Source of the DNA: Streptomyces sp. NBC_00237
GTDB lineage: Bacteria; Actinomycetota; Actinomycetes; Streptomycetales; Streptomycetaceae
Length of the DNA stretch: 64,000 bases
Direction of reading: 5' to 3'
Assembly (NCBI RefSeq): GCF_026342435.1
Contig: NZ_JAPEMT010000001.1
Coordinates: 981,993-1,045,992 of the forward strand
Shown in pieces: positions 41,412 through 50,534 of the stretch. How positions within the stretch are numbered: position 1 is the stretch's first letter; every line of letters starts with the position of its first letter. The notes under the pieces were generated by a model. It did not search any database. It had not been told where the DNA came from and worked only from the letters and a program-made list of their open reading frames with translations. The translations under genes were made by a program, and so were the position numbers.

Positions 41412-42296
41412 ATGACGACCCACCCCGCACCCTCAGGCACCTCCGCCACCCCGCCCGGCCCGACCGCCGCCGCCGCCTCCGCGACTCCCGCCACCCCGCC
41501 CGGCCCGGCCACCCCCGTCTGGGACCCCGCCCAGTACCTCCGTCACTCTTCCCACCGCACTCGCCCCTTCCTCGACCTCCTCGCCCGCATCACCCCACCC
41601 GTCGCCCCCACCCGCATCGCCGACCTCGGCTGCGGCGCGGGCAACGTGACCCGCCTCCTGGCCGAGCGCTGGCCGAACGCCCAGGTCACGGGCTTCGACA
41701 ACTCCCCGCAGATGCTCGCGAAGGCGGCCGAGCACGCCACCCCCCGCCTCACCTTCACCCACGCCGACGCGGCGACCTGGGCCCCCGCCCCCGCCTCGTA
41801 CGACCTGATCGTCTCCAACGCACTCCTCCAGTGGGTCCCCGGCCACGCCGCCCTGATCCCCGGCTGGCTGGACGCCCTCACCCCCGGCGGCACCTTCGCC
41901 TTCCAGGTCCCCGGCAACTTCGACGCCCCGAGCCATACGATCCTGGCCGCCCTCCGCGACTCCCCGCGCTGGCGCTCCCGCCTCGCGGGGGCCGGTGACC
42001 GCGCCGCAGCCGTGGCGGACCCGGGAACGTACCTCTCCCTCCTCACCTCCCTCGGCTGCGTGGCGGACGTCTGGGAGACTACCTACCTCCAGCTCCTCCC
42101 CGGTGAGGACCCGGTCCTCGACTGGGTCAAGGGCACGGCCCTGCGCCCGGTCCTGACCGCCCTCGCCGACGACGAGGAAGCGGTCGCGGCCTTCACCGCC
42201 GAGTACGCGACCGCCCTCCGAGGGGCCTACCCGGCCACCGCGTCCGGCACGGTCTTCCCCTTCCGCCGCATCTTCGCGATCGGAGCCCGCCCGTGA
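41412..42296 (+). CDS. tam: Trans-aconitate 2-methyltransferase
   Basis: A 294-residue SAM methyltransferase. After a roughly 35-residue Pro/Ala/Thr-rich tail with an internal repeat (SATPPGPT / ATPATPPGPAT), the enzyme begins at VWDPAQYLRH, the usual start of Tam proteins. SAM motif I is IADLGCGAGNVTRLL, then GFDNSPQML, and VSNALLQWVPGH is characteristic of Tam. It methylates trans-aconitate, a toxic by-product of the TCA cycle. It is divergent from the MarR gene and overlaps the VOC gene by GTGA. Confidence 0.85.
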   Translation: MTTHPAPSGTSATPPGPTAAAASATPATPPGPATPVWDPAQYLRHSSHRTRPFLDLLARITPPVAPTRIADLGCGAGNVTRLLAERWPNAQVTGFDNSPQMLAKAAEHATPRLTFTHADAATWAPAPASYDLIVSNALLQWVPGHAALIPGWLDALTPGGTFAFQVPGNFDAPSHTILAALRDSPRWRSRLAGAGDRAAAVADPGTYLSLLTSLGCVADVWETTYLQLLPGEDPVLDWVKGTALRPVLTALADDEEAVAAFTAEYATALRGAYPATASGTVFPFRRIFAIGARP

Positions 42297-42664
42297 TCAC
42301 CGCCGTCGACCACGTCCAACTCGCCGCCCCACCCGGCTCCGAGCCCGCCCTGCGCACGTACTACGTCACGGTCCTCGGCATGCGCGAGATCCCCAAGCCG
42401 CCGGTGCTGGCGGCGCGGGGAGGCTGCTGGTTCGAGGCGGGCGGCGTCCAGCTCCACCTGGGAGTGGAGGAGGACTTCCGCCCCGCGAAGAAGGCCCACC
42501 CGGGGATCCGCGTCACGGACATCGAGGCGTACGCGGCCCGACTGGAGGCCCACGGCGCGAGGGTCGTCCGGGACGACGCCCTCCCGGGCCACCGGCGCTT
42601 GTACACCGAGGACCCGGTCGGCAACCGGCTGGAGTTCCTGGAGCCCGTGGACACCGCCGCCTGA
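42293..42664 (+). CDS. VOC/glyoxalase-family protein
   Basis: A 123-residue single-domain vicinal-oxygen-chelate protein. The metal-binding pattern is VDHVQLA (His), the central VQLHLGVEEDF (His/Glu) and NRLEFLEP (Glu) at the C-terminus. It starts at GTG 42293, overlapping tam, so the two are co-translated. The reaction (glyoxalase, isomerase or resistance function) is not determined by sequence. Confidence 0.85.
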   Translation: MITAVDHVQLAAPPGSEPALRTYYVTVLGMREIPKPPVLAARGGCWFEAGGVQLHLGVEEDFRPAKKAHPGIRVTDIEAYAARLEAHGARVVRDDALPGHRRLYTEDPVGNRLEFLEPVDTAA

Positions 42665-42682
42665 GGGCTACCGGCGGCGCGG

Positions 42683-42991
42683 CTACCGGCGGTCGATCTC
42701 CGCCGCCAGCACCGCCATGTCCCGCAACCGCACGCAGTACTCGACCGCCCCGCCCCGGTCCTCGACCGACGGCAGCACCTTCTGGGCGGCGGCGACGCTC
42801 GCGGTCAGGATCGTGCGCTGGTACGGCGTGAGGGGTGACGTCAGCAGGGTGGAGACACACCCGGCGATGTGCGCGTCGAGCAGCACCATGTCCTCACCCT
42901 CGACCTCCCCGCCGCGCAGGTGCGGTGGGAAGGCGGCCCGCGCGTGGGCCTTCCACAGGCGTGAGAGTCGCTTCTCGTCGGGTGTTCTCAT
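42683..42991 (-). CDS. Small hypothetical protein
   Basis: A 102-residue soluble, mostly helical protein starting MRTPDEKRLSRLW, ending VEYCVRLRDMAVLAAEIDRR. No signal peptide or known motif is visible. An in-frame ATG at 43003 would add four residues; neither start has a strong ribosome site. It is convergent with the VOC gene, 18 bases apart. I do not recognise a family. Confidence 0.65.
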   Translation of the reverse strand: MRTPDEKRLSRLWKAHARAAFPPHLRGGEVEGEDMVLLDAHIAGCVSTLLTSPLTPYQRTILTASVAAAQKVLPSVEDRGGAVEYCVRLRDMAVLAAEIDRR

Positions 42992-43066
42992 GCTCGCGAT
43001 CATGCCGGACGGGCCAGGGGTGGTTGGTGGGGGTTTCCGGGCCCTCCCGCCACCGGGGGAGTCCGT

Positions 43067-43570
43067 TCACCTGGAGGCGAGTTCCTCCCGGACGTCGTTC
43101 TCGGTGAGGCCGTCCTCCTCGACCAGGTTGACCGTCTGGTCGACCAGCCACGCGTCGGCGTCGTCCTGGACCATGCGGTACGCGGAGTGGGCCGTCATGC
43201 CGTTCGCTTCGACGGTGACCCGTACACCCATGCCGGCGGGGTGGGAGCCGGTCGCCCCGACCGCGACGGGCGTGCCCAGGGTGATGCGTCCGTCCCGGGG
43301 GCCCTGGGTCCCGAACTGGGCCGCACGGTCCTTGGCGCACGCGTCGACGCTGCGATCAGGTCCCTTGACGTCGCGCTCGCGCGCGGCCTCGGTCTGGAGG
43401 GCGCAGGCAGTCCGCCAGTCGCGGTCCAAGGTGGCTTGCTGGCTCTTGCGGGCGTTCTCCGCCGCGGCATCCGACGTGGCCGGTCCGCCGCAGCCGGTCA
43501 GGGTGGCGAGTGTGGCTGTGGCGAGCAGGGCGGGGAAGAGGATGCCTGCACGGGAATCCGCGGGTCTCAT
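43067..43570 (-). CDS. Putative lipoprotein of unknown function
   Basis: A 167-residue exported protein with a lipobox ATLTGCGG (Cys about 27) behind the hydrophobic segment ILFPALLATATLA. The mature part contains two further cysteines (TACALQTE and VDACAKD), which could form a disulfide, and a beta-rich C-terminal half (GMGVRVTVEANGMTAHSAYRMV) that looks like an NTF2- or DUF4878-like fold. The ATG at 43570 has GGAGACC upstream. Function is unknown. Confidence 0.7.
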   Translation of the reverse strand: MRPADSRAGILFPALLATATLATLTGCGGPATSDAAAENARKSQQATLDRDWRTACALQTEAARERDVKGPDRSVDACAKDRAAQFGTQGPRDGRITLGTPVAVGATGSHPAGMGVRVTVEANGMTAHSAYRMVQDDADAWLVDQTVNLVEEDGLTENDVREELASR

Positions 43571-43721
43571 GGAAAGGGTCTCCGGCGCGTTGGTTGTCGG
43601 GGCGACGGCGGACGGAGAACCGGTGCGGCCCCAACCCGGCCCGTCGAGTCGGGTCACTGTAGGTACGAAGCGGGCCCGGGTGGAAGCGACTTGTGCGCGG
43701 GGCGGGCTTGCTCGGCGTCCG

Positions 43722-43943
43722 CTACTTCCGGCGGCCCAGCGCCTTCGCACGGTCGTGTGCCCAGCCCGCCAGGATCAGGCCGAAGAGGACGGCCGTCAGA
43801 TACGTGACCAGGTTGACGGCGAAGGGCGCGCCGAGGCCGCCCAGCAGGCCCGTGTTGCCGTGGTCGATGAGCAGGCGGATCGCGCCCTGGCCCCCGGTCA
43901 CCACGAGCACCGCGCCGACGATCTGGAGGACGTCGAACTTCAT
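43722..43943 (-). CDS. Small two-helix membrane protein
   Basis: A 73-residue protein with two hydrophobic helices (residues 5-24 and 43-62) and a basic C-terminus (HDRAKALGRRK), so both ends are probably cytoplasmic. It has no recognised motif. It sits downstream of the TetR/desaturase operon in the same direction but is separated from it by a terminator. Confidence 0.65.
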   Translation of the reverse strand: MKFDVLQIVGAVLVVTGGQGAIRLLIDHGNTGLLGGLGAPFAVNLVTYLTAVLFGLILAGWAHDRAKALGRRK

Positions 43944-44052
43944 GGCGTACGGCCTTTCCCTGTGCGGAAGTGCGGCTATTGCAATGCGCTCGCATTGTAT
44001 TGAGCGCCTGCCGCCCGCCCCTGCGAGGCCGGTAGCGGCGCCGAGGGACGAA

Positions 44053-44094
44053 AGAAGGGGCCGCGCCCGGTGAGCACCGGGAGCGGCCCCTTCT
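44053..44094 (-). terminator. Terminator of the desaturase-TetR operon
   Basis: AGAAGGGGCCGC (44053-44064) pairs with GCGGCCCCTTCT (44083-44094), and CCGGT (44067-44071) with ACCGG (44076-44080) inside it. It lies 30 bases behind the TetR stop. Confidence 0.8.
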
Positions 44095-44123
44095 CGTACG
44101 CGTCCTCGCGGAGCGTCGACGGC

Positions 44124-44831
44124 TCAGTTCTTGCGGTGCCCTATCAGCCTCGGCTTCGCCTCCAGGTTCTCCAGGCCGTGCCAGGAGAGGTTCACCAGGT
44201 GCGCCGCCACTTCGGCCTTCTTCGGCTTGCGGACGTCCAGCCACCACTGGCCGGTGAGGGCCACCATGCCGACCAGCGCCTGGGCGTACAGCGGGGCCAG
44301 CTTCGGGTCGAAGCCGCGGGCCTTGAACTCCAGGCCCAGGATGTCCTCGACCTGCGTGGCGATGTCCGAGATGAGGGACGCGAAAGTACCCGTGGACTGA
44401 GCGACCGGCGAGTCGCGGACCAGGATGCGGAAGCCGTCCGTGTACGTCTCGATGTAGTCGAGGAGGGCGAACGCGGCCTGCTCCAGGAGTTCGCGGGGGT
44501 GACCGGCGGTGAGGGCGCTCTGGACCATGTCCAGGAGGGCGCGCATCTCACGGTCCACCACCACCGCGTACAGGCCCTCCTTGCCGCCGAAGTGCTCGTA
44601 GACGACGGGCTTCGAGACGCCCGCCTTCGCGGCGATCTCCTCCACCGACGTGCCCTCGAAGCCCTTCTCCGCGAAGAGCGTGCGGCCGATGTCCAGCAGC
44701 TGCTCGCGGCGCTCCGCCCCCGTCATCCGGACACGGCGGACCCGCCGCGTCGCGGGGCGGGGCTTGTCGCCGCTCGCGTTCGGATTCGTACTGCCGGTAC
44801 TACTGCCTTCGGTCGCCACAGGCTCCATCAT
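44124..44831 (-). CDS. TetR-family regulator of the desaturase operon
   Basis: A 235-residue TetR regulator. A 40-residue basic/disordered N-terminus precedes the helix-turn-helix (RREQLLDIGRTLFAEKGFEG, then VEEIAAKAGVSKPVVYEHF). The C-terminal ligand domain is of the TetR_C type found in lipid regulators. The start ATG 44831 overlaps the stop of the fatty acid desaturase as ATGA, so the regulator is made from the same mRNA as its likely target. The ligand is probably an acyl-CoA or acyl-ACP (inference from context). Confidence 0.87.
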   Translation of the reverse strand: MMEPVATEGSSTGSTNPNASGDKPRPATRRVRRVRMTGAERREQLLDIGRTLFAEKGFEGTSVEEIAAKAGVSKPVVYEHFGGKEGLYAVVVDREMRALLDMVQSALTAGHPRELLEQAAFALLDYIETYTDGFRILVRDSPVAQSTGTFASLISDIATQVEDILGLEFKARGFDPKLAPLYAQALVGMVALTGQWWLDVRKPKKAEVAAHLVNLSWHGLENLEAKPRLIGHRKN

Positions 44832-45916
44832 GCCGTTTCTGTCGGGTTGGTCGTGCCCGGGGAGGCATCCGTTCCGGGGACGGGCGCGGCGGTCGCCGCC
44901 GCGAGCGCGGGCTCGTCCGTCCTGCGCCGGGAGGCCAGCCGGGATTCCGTCGGCCAGCGCACGTCCGTCGCCCAGCCCGCCTGCTCGAACCAGCGGATCA
45001 GACGCGCCGAGGAGTCGACCTGGCCCCGTAGCACACCGTGCCGGGCGGACGTGGGGTCCGCGTGGTGCAGGTTGTGCCAGGACTCGCCGCAGGACAGGAC
45101 CGCCAGCCACCACACGTTGCCCGAGCGGTCACGGGACTTGAACGGACGCTTGCCGACCGCGTGGCAGATGGAGTTGATCGACCAGGTGACGTGGTGGAGC
45201 AGGGCGACCCGGACCAGGGAGCCCCAGAAGAAGGCCGTGAAGGCACCCCACCACGACATCGTGACCAGACCGCCCACCAGCGGCGGGATGGCCAGGGAGA
45301 GGATCGTCCAGTAGATGAAGTCGCGGGAGATGCGGCGGATCGCCGGGTCCTTGATCAGATCGGGTGCGTACTTCTCCTGCGGCGTCTGCTCCTCGTCGAA
45401 CATCCAGCCGATGTGGGCCCACCACAGGCCCTTCATGAGGGAGGGGAGGTCTTCGCCGAAGCGCCACGGAGAGTGCGGGTCGCCCTCCGCGTCCGAGAAC
45501 TTGTGGTGCTTGCGGTGGTCCGCCACCCAGCGGACCAGCGGCCCCTCGACCGCCATCGAGCCCATGATCGCCAGCGCGATGCGCAGCGGGCGCTTCGCCT
45601 TGAAGCTGCCGTGGGTGAAGTAACGGTGGAAACCGATCGTGATGCCGTGGCACCCCAGGTAGTACATGAAGACCAGCAGACCGAGATCCAGCCAGCTGAC
45701 GCCCCAGCCCCACGCCAGCGGGACCGCCGCCACCAGAGCCACGAAGGGGACGGTGATGAACAGGAGCAACGCGATCTGTTCGATGGAGCGCTTCGACTCT
45801 CCGCCGCGCGTCGCCAGCGGTACCGGAGTGACGGAGGGGGCGGCGGAGCGCTGCGACGGCTCACGGCCGTCGGGAGACTCCGGAGCCTCAGGGAGTAGAT
45901 CGGGGCTGATGGTCAT
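44828..45916 (-). CDS. Membrane fatty acid desaturase (acyl-CoA/acyl-lipid delta-9 type)
   Basis: A 362-residue integral membrane di-iron desaturase. The three His boxes are HRYFTH (about residues 96-101), HRKHH (about 133-137) and HNLHH (about 280-284), the stearoyl-CoA desaturase pattern. Four hydrophobic helices are visible, and both termini are hydrophilic and Pro/Ser-rich. It introduces a double bond into acyl chains and so controls membrane fluidity. First gene of an operon with the TetR regulator; two TACG-type palindromes lie 41-67 bases upstream. Confidence 0.92.
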   Translation of the reverse strand: MTISPDLLPEAPESPDGREPSQRSAAPSVTPVPLATRGGESKRSIEQIALLLFITVPFVALVAAVPLAWGWGVSWLDLGLLVFMYYLGCHGITIGFHRYFTHGSFKAKRPLRIALAIMGSMAVEGPLVRWVADHRKHHKFSDAEGDPHSPWRFGEDLPSLMKGLWWAHIGWMFDEEQTPQEKYAPDLIKDPAIRRISRDFIYWTILSLAIPPLVGGLVTMSWWGAFTAFFWGSLVRVALLHHVTWSINSICHAVGKRPFKSRDRSGNVWWLAVLSCGESWHNLHHADPTSARHGVLRGQVDSSARLIRWFEQAGWATDVRWPTESRLASRRRTDEPALAAATAAPVPGTDASPGTTNPTETA

Positions 45917-45956
45917 GAAGGTCCCCTGGGGGGTGAGAAATCGGGTGATGCCTGGC

Positions 45957-45983
45957 TACGGTTCCGTAACCTACGGCCTCGTA
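45957..45983. promoter_or_regulatory. Two tandem TACG palindromes, candidate TetR operator
   Basis: TACGGTTCCGTA (45957-45968, arms TACGG/CCGTA) and TACGGCCTCGTA (45972-45983, arms TACG/CGTA), 15 bases apart centre to centre, upstream of the desaturase start and 136 bases or more from ppc. They fit an operator for the TetR protein encoded in the operon. Confidence 0.55.
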
Positions 45984-46118
45984 AGTATGGCAGCGGTGAG
46001 GCCCGCCACACGAGGGCGGCGGGTACCCGAATAGCGCGGCACATATCCTGGACCCCGTCGGACAGCGCGGTCCGAGTTCCTGCCGTACGCGTAATCCCCA
46101 CTGCAAGGAGCCGCACCT

Positions 46119-48848
46119 GTGAGCAGTGCCGACCAGACCCCCAACACCAGCCCCGAGCTGCGCGCCGACGTCCGCCGCCTCGGCGACCTCCTCGGCGAGA
46201 CCCTCGTACGGCAGGAAGGCCCCGAGCTCCTTGAGCTCGTGGAGCGGGTCCGGGCCCTGACCCGTTCCGACGGCGAAGCCGCAGCAGAGCTGCTCGGCGA
46301 CACCGACCTGGAGACCGCCGCACGCCTCGTGCGGGCCTTCTCGACCTACTTCCACCTCGCGAACGTCACCGAGCAGGTGCACCGAGGGCGCGAGATGCGC
46401 GAGCTGCGCGCCCAGGAGGGCGGGCTCCTCGCCCGCACCGCCGACCTGCTGAAGGACGCCGACCCCGAGCACCTCCAGCAGACCGTCAAGAACCTCAACG
46501 TGCGGCCGGTCTTCACCGCGCACCCCACCGAGGCCGCCCGGCGCTCCGTGCTGAACAAGCTCCGCCGCATCGCCGAGCTCCTCGAAACCCCGGTCATCGC
46601 CTCCGACCGGCGCCGCCAGGACGTCCGCCTCGCCGAGAACATCGACCTGATCTGGCAGACCGACGAGCTGCGCGTCGTACGTCCCGAGCCCGCGGACGAG
46701 GCCCGCAACGCCATTTACTACCTGGACGAGCTGCACGCGAACGCCGTCGGGGACGTCCTCGAAGACCTCGCCGCCGAACTGGAGCGGGTCGGGGTGACCC
46801 TCCCGGCCGGGACGCGTCCGCTCACCTTCGGCACCTGGATCGGCGGCGACCGGGACGGCAACCCCAACGTCACCCCCGCCGTCACCTGGGACGTACTGAT
46901 CCTCCAGCACGAGCACGGCATCACCGACGCCCTCGCGCTCGTCGACAAGCTGCGCGGGCAGCTCTCGAACTCGATCCGCTACACCGGCGCGACCGACGAA
47001 CTCCTCGAATCGCTCCAGGCGGACCTGGAGCGCCTCCCCGAGATCAGCCCCCGCTACAAGCGGCTGAACGCCGAAGAGCCCTACCGGCTCAAGGCCACCT
47101 GCATCCGCCAGAAGCTCGTCAACACCCGCGAGCGCCTCGCCAGGGGCGTCGCCCACAAGCCCGGCTGCGACTACCTCGGCACCGGTCAGCTCATCGACGA
47201 CCTCACCCTCATCCAGACCTCGCTGCGCGAGCACAAGGCGGGACTCTTCGCCGACGGCCGGATGGACCGCACGATCCGCACCCTCGCGGCGTTCGGCCTC
47301 CAGCTCGCCACCATGGACGTACGCGAACACGCCGACGCCCACCACCACGCGCTGGGCCAGCTCTTCGACCGCCTCGGCGAGGAGTCCTGGCGGTACGCGG
47401 ACATGCCGCGCGAGTACCGGCAGAAGCTCCTCGCGAAGGAGCTGCGGTCGCGGCGTCCGCTCGCGCCCGTGCCCGCTCCGCTCGACAAGGCGGGGGAGAA
47501 GACCCTCGGCGTCTTCCTCACCGTCAAGGAGGCGCTGGAGCGCTTCGGGCCCGAGGTCATCGAGTCGTACATCATCTCCATGTGCCAGGGCGCCGACGAC
47601 GTGTTCGCCGCCGCCGTACTGGCCCGCGAGGCGGGACTCCTCGACCTGCACGCCGGCTGGGCCAAGATCGGCATCGTGCCGCTCCTGGAGACCACCGACG
47701 AGCTGCGCGCCGCCGACGTCATCCTCGACGAGATGCTCGCCGACCCGTCCTACCGGCGGCTCGTCTCCCTGCGCGGGGACGTGCAGGAAGTCATGCTCGG
47801 GTACTCGGACTCCTCGAAGTTCGGCGGCATCACGACCTCCCAGTGGGAGATCCACCGCGCCCAGCGGCGGCTCCGCGACGTCGCCCACCGCTACGGCGTG
47901 CGCCTGCGCCTCTTCCACGGCCGGGGCGGCACCGTCGGCCGGGGCGGCGGCCCCTCGCACGACGCGATCCTCGCGCAGCCGTGGGGCACGCTGGAGGGCG
48001 AGATCAAGGTGACCGAGCAGGGCGAGGTCATCTCCGACAAGTACCTCGTGCCCTCCCTGGCCAGGGAGAACCTGGAACTGACGGTCGCCGCCACCCTCCA
48101 GGCGTCCGCCCTGCACACCGCGCCCCGCCAGTCCGACGAGGCCCTCGCCCGCTGGGACGCGGCCATGGACACGGTCTCCGAGGCCGCCCACACCGCCTAC
48201 CGGGGGCTCGTCGAGAACCCGGACCTGCCGACGTACTTCCTCGCCTCGACCCCCGTCGACCAGCTCGCCGACCTGCACCTGGGCTCGCGGCCCTCCCGCC
48301 GCCCCGGCTCGGGCGTCTCCCTCGACGGCCTGCGGGCCATCCCGTGGGTGTTCGGCTGGACCCAGTCCCGGCAGATCGTGCCCGGCTGGTTCGGCGTCGG
48401 CTCCGGCCTCAAGGCGCTGCGCGAGGCGGGTCTGGGGAGCGTCCTGGAGGAGATGCACGAGCACTGGCACTTCTTCCGCAACTTCCTCTCCAACGTGGAG
48501 ATGACGCTCGCCAAGACCGACCTGCGGATCGCCCGCCACTACGTCGACACCCTCGTGCCCGACGAGCTCAAGCACATCTTCGCCACCATCGAGGCGGAGC
48601 ACGAGCTGACCGTGCAGGAGGTCCTGCGCATCACGGGCGGCACCGAACTGCTGGACACCAGCCCCGTACTCCAGCAGACCTTCGCCATCCGCGACGCCTA
48701 CCTGGACCCGATCTCCTACCTCCAGGTCGCCCTGCTCAAGCGCCAGCGCGACGCGGCCGCCGCAGGCCAGGAACCGGACCCGCTGCTGGCCCGCGCCCTG
48801 CTGCTGACCGTCAACGGCGTCGCGGCGGGACTGCGCAACACCGGCTGA
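46119..48848 (+). CDS. ppc: Phosphoenolpyruvate carboxylase
   Basis: A 909-residue anaplerotic enzyme that carboxylates PEP to oxaloacetate. Family signatures are [12 protein letters not shown] with catalytic His-135, [26 protein letters not shown] and the glycine loop [16 protein letters not shown]; the C-terminus ends LRNTG, matching the QNTG-type conserved end. The GTG at 46119 has AAGGAG at a good distance. It is a single-gene unit, divergent from the desaturase, and ends at a strong bidirectional hairpin. Confidence 0.96.
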   Translation: MSSADQTPNTSPELRADVRRLGDLLGETLVRQEGPELLELVERVRALTRSDGEAAAELLGDTDLETAARLVRAFSTYFHLANVTEQVHRGREMRELRAQEGGLLARTADLLKDADPEHLQQTVKNLNVRPVFTAHPTEAARRSVLNKLRRIAELLETPVIASDRRRQDVRLAENIDLIWQTDELRVVRPEPADEARNAIYYLDELHANAVGDVLEDLAAELERVGVTLPAGTRPLTFGTWIGGDRDGNPNVTPAVTWDVLILQHEHGITDALALVDKLRGQLSNSIRYTGATDELLESLQADLERLPEISPRYKRLNAEEPYRLKATCIRQKLVNTRERLARGVAHKPGCDYLGTGQLIDDLTLIQTSLREHKAGLFADGRMDRTIRTLAAFGLQLATMDVREHADAHHHALGQLFDRLGEESWRYADMPREYRQKLLAKELRSRRPLAPVPAPLDKAGEKTLGVFLTVKEALERFGPEVIESYIISMCQGADDVFAAAVLAREAGLLDLHAGWAKIGIVPLLETTDELRAADVILDEMLADPSYRRLVSLRGDVQEVMLGYSDSSKFGGITTSQWEIHRAQRRLRDVAHRYGVRLRLFHGRGGTVGRGGGPSHDAILAQPWGTLEGEIKVTEQGEVISDKYLVPSLARENLELTVAATLQASALHTAPRQSDEALARWDAAMDTVSEAAHTAYRGLVENPDLPTYFLASTPVDQLADLHLGSRPSRRPGSGVSLDGLRAIPWVFGWTQSRQIVPGWFGVGSGLKALREAGLGSVLEEMHEHWHFFRNFLSNVEMTLAKTDLRIARHYVDTLVPDELKHIFATIEAEHELTVQEVLRITGGTELLDTSPVLQQTFAIRDAYLDPISYLQVALLKRQRDAAAAGQEPDPLLARALLLTVNGVAAGLRNTG

Positions 48849-48860
48849 CCCGCCACGAGC

Positions 48861-48906
48861 ACGAGGAAGGGCGCCCCCGGAACGTTCCGGGGGCGCCCTT
48901 CCTCGT
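48861..48906. terminator. Perfect 22-bp-stem bidirectional terminator
   Basis: The arms 48861-48882 (starting ACGAGGAAGGGCGCCC) and 48885-48906 are exact complements around CG. It separates the convergent ppc and pth genes. Confidence 0.9.
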
Positions 48907-48983
48907 ACGTACGCGAGAACTCAGGACGTACGCGAGAACTCAGGGACGTACATGAGAGCTCAGGACGTACGCGAGAACTCAGG
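48907..48983. repeat. 19-20 bp tandem repeat x4 including the pth stop codon
   Basis: Units ACGTACGCGAGAACTCAGG start at 48907, 48926 (one extra G), 48946 (four changes) and 48965. The TGA stop of pth (48981-48979, complement) lies in the CTCAGG end of the last unit. The array lies between the terminator and the gene end. Confidence 0.88.
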
Positions 48984-49605
48984 AGTTGTACGTCGACTGC
49001 GCCCGTTCCAGGCCCTCGATCACCAGGGCCTCCACCGCGTCCGCCGCCCGGTCCACGAAGTAGTCCAGCTCCTTCTTCTCCGCCGAGGAGAAGTCCTTCA
49101 GCACGAAGTCGGCGACCTGCATCCGGCCCGGCGGACGGCCGATGCCGAACCGGACCCGGTGGTAGTCGGGACCCATCGACTTCGTCATCGACTTCAGACC
49201 GTTGTGACCGTTGTCGCCACCGCCCAGCTTCAGCCGCAGCACCCCGTAGTCGATGTCCAGCTCGTCGTGGATCGCCACGATGTTCGCGGTCGGCACCTTG
49301 TAGAAGTCACGCAGCGCCGTCACCGGACCGCCCGACAGGTTCATGTACGACAGCGGCTTCGCCAGGACCACCCGGCGGTTGTACGGGCCCGGAGGACCGA
49401 TCCGGCCCTCCAGCACCTGCGCACGCGCCTTGTGCGACTTGAACCTGCCGCCCATGCGGGACGCCAGGAGGTCGGCGACCATCCAGCCCACGTTGTGACG
49501 GTTGGCCTCGTACTCGCCGCCCGGATTGCCCAGGCCCACGACGAGCCAGGGGGCCGAGGGGTCCGGGGCCGCGACCGGGGAACCGGCCGGACTCGGGGTG
49601 GTCAT
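48979..49605 (-). CDS. pth: Peptidyl-tRNA hydrolase
   Basis: A 208-residue esterase that releases peptides from peptidyl-tRNA. Signature WLVVGLGNPGGEYEANRHNVG contains the catalytic His; other conserved parts are KPLSYMNLSGGPV, HDELDIDYG and GGGDNGHNGLKS. The start ATG 49605 is set by GGAG eight bases upstream. The first 18 residues are a Pro/Ala-rich extension. It lies downstream of the L25 gene with a terminator between. Function is essential in most bacteria. Confidence 0.95.
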   Translation of the reverse strand: MTTPSPAGSPVAAPDPSAPWLVVGLGNPGGEYEANRHNVGWMVADLLASRMGGRFKSHKARAQVLEGRIGPPGPYNRRVVLAKPLSYMNLSGGPVTALRDFYKVPTANIVAIHDELDIDYGVLRLKLGGGDNGHNGLKSMTKSMGPDYHRVRFGIGRPPGRMQVADFVLKDFSSAEKKELDYFVDRAADAVEALVIEGLERAQSTYNS

Positions 49606-49644
49606 CTGCATCTCTCCTTCATACCGAACGGGACCCCACACACG

Positions 49645-49687
49645 GCAGCCGCCGTTCCGTCCCCGCAGGGGGTGGAACGGCGGCTGC
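49645..49687 (-). terminator. Terminator behind rplY
   Basis: GCAGCCGCCGTTCC (49645-49658) pairs with GGAACGGCGGCTGC (49674-49687) with a 15-base loop, between the L25 stop and the pth start; some read-through into pth is likely. Confidence 0.8.
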
Positions 49688-49713
49688 GCAGCAAAGCGTC
49701 GGAGCTAAGAGGC

Positions 49714-50292
49714 TCAGCCCTCGGTGCTCTCGGCGTCCGCGGCCGGCTCCTCGGCCTGCGCGGAGACGACCTGGATGACGACGGCGTCGGCGTCCGTCAC
49801 CAGCGTGGTGCCCTCGGGCAGCGGAACGTCCTTCGCCAGGATCGAGTCACCGGCGTCCAGGCCCTGCACCGAGACGGTGACGGACTCGGGGATGTGGGTG
49901 GCCTCGGCCTCGACCGAGAGGGTGTTCAGCACGTTCTCCAGGAGGTTGGAGCCCGGCGCCAGGTCGCCCTCGGAGATCACGGAGACCTCGACGGTGACCT
50001 TCTCGCCCTTCTTGACCGCGAGCAGGTCGACGTGCGTGATGGTGCGCTTGATGGCGTCACGCTGAACGGCCTTGGGGATGACCAGCTCGGAGCGGCCCTC
50101 GATGTCCAGGTTCAGCAGGGCGTTGCTGGTCTTGAGCGCCATCATGAGCTCGTGACCCGGCAGCGTGATGTGCACGGTGTCGGCGCCGTGGCCGTAGATG
50201 ACGGCCGGAACCTTGTTGGCACGACGGGTCTGGCGGGCAGCGCCCTTGCCGAACTCGGTACGGACCTCAGCGGTGAGCTTGACCTCAGCCAT
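49714..50292 (-). CDS. rplY: 50S ribosomal protein L25/general stress protein Ctc
   Basis: A 192-residue L25 of the long Ctc type. The N-terminal 5S rRNA-binding domain (residues 1-95, VRTEFGKGAARQTRRANKVP, VIYGHG, HVDLLAV) is followed by a beta-rich TL5/CTC domain and an acidic tail (EEPAADAESTEG). The ATG at 50292 has GAGGAG upstream. The pairing of Ctc/L25 with pth and prs is conserved in actinobacteria and Bacillus. Confidence 0.95.
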   Translation of the reverse strand: MAEVKLTAEVRTEFGKGAARQTRRANKVPAVIYGHGADTVHITLPGHELMMALKTSNALLNLDIEGRSELVIPKAVQRDAIKRTITHVDLLAVKKGEKVTVEVSVISEGDLAPGSNLLENVLNTLSVEAEATHIPESVTVSVQGLDAGDSILAKDVPLPEGTTLVTDADAVVIQVVSAQAEEPAADAESTEG

Positions 50293-50474
50293 GACTGCAC
50301 TCCTCGTAATGGTGGAAACGGGGTAGGACGTCACCCGGCCACACGAACGGCCCGCTGCGGAGCCTGCTACGAAGAGCGCGTCGATAACGGAAGAGCTGGA
50401 ACAGCTTCCCTCGCCGAGCAACTCCGGAAGTCTAGCCGCACTATCACGTACGGCCCAATCGATCACTTCGTACG

Positions 50475-50522
50475 GTACGGAGAAGGGCCGCCCGAGGTGT
50501 CCCGGGCGGCCCTTCTCCGTAC
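50475..50522 (-). terminator. Terminator behind prs, 20-bp stem
   Basis: The arms 50475-50494 (GTACGGAGAAGGGCCGCCCG) and 50503-50522 are exact complements around AGGTGTCC, 13 bases beyond the prs stop. Confidence 0.88.
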
Positions 50523-50534
50523 GGCTACGACGTA

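Noticed and set aside
45888..48602. A 904-residue open frame on the minus strand
   Set aside because: It is the complement of ppc; its translation is a low-complexity Gly/Val/Glu/Leu pattern without family motifs, as expected for the antisense of a GC-rich gene.
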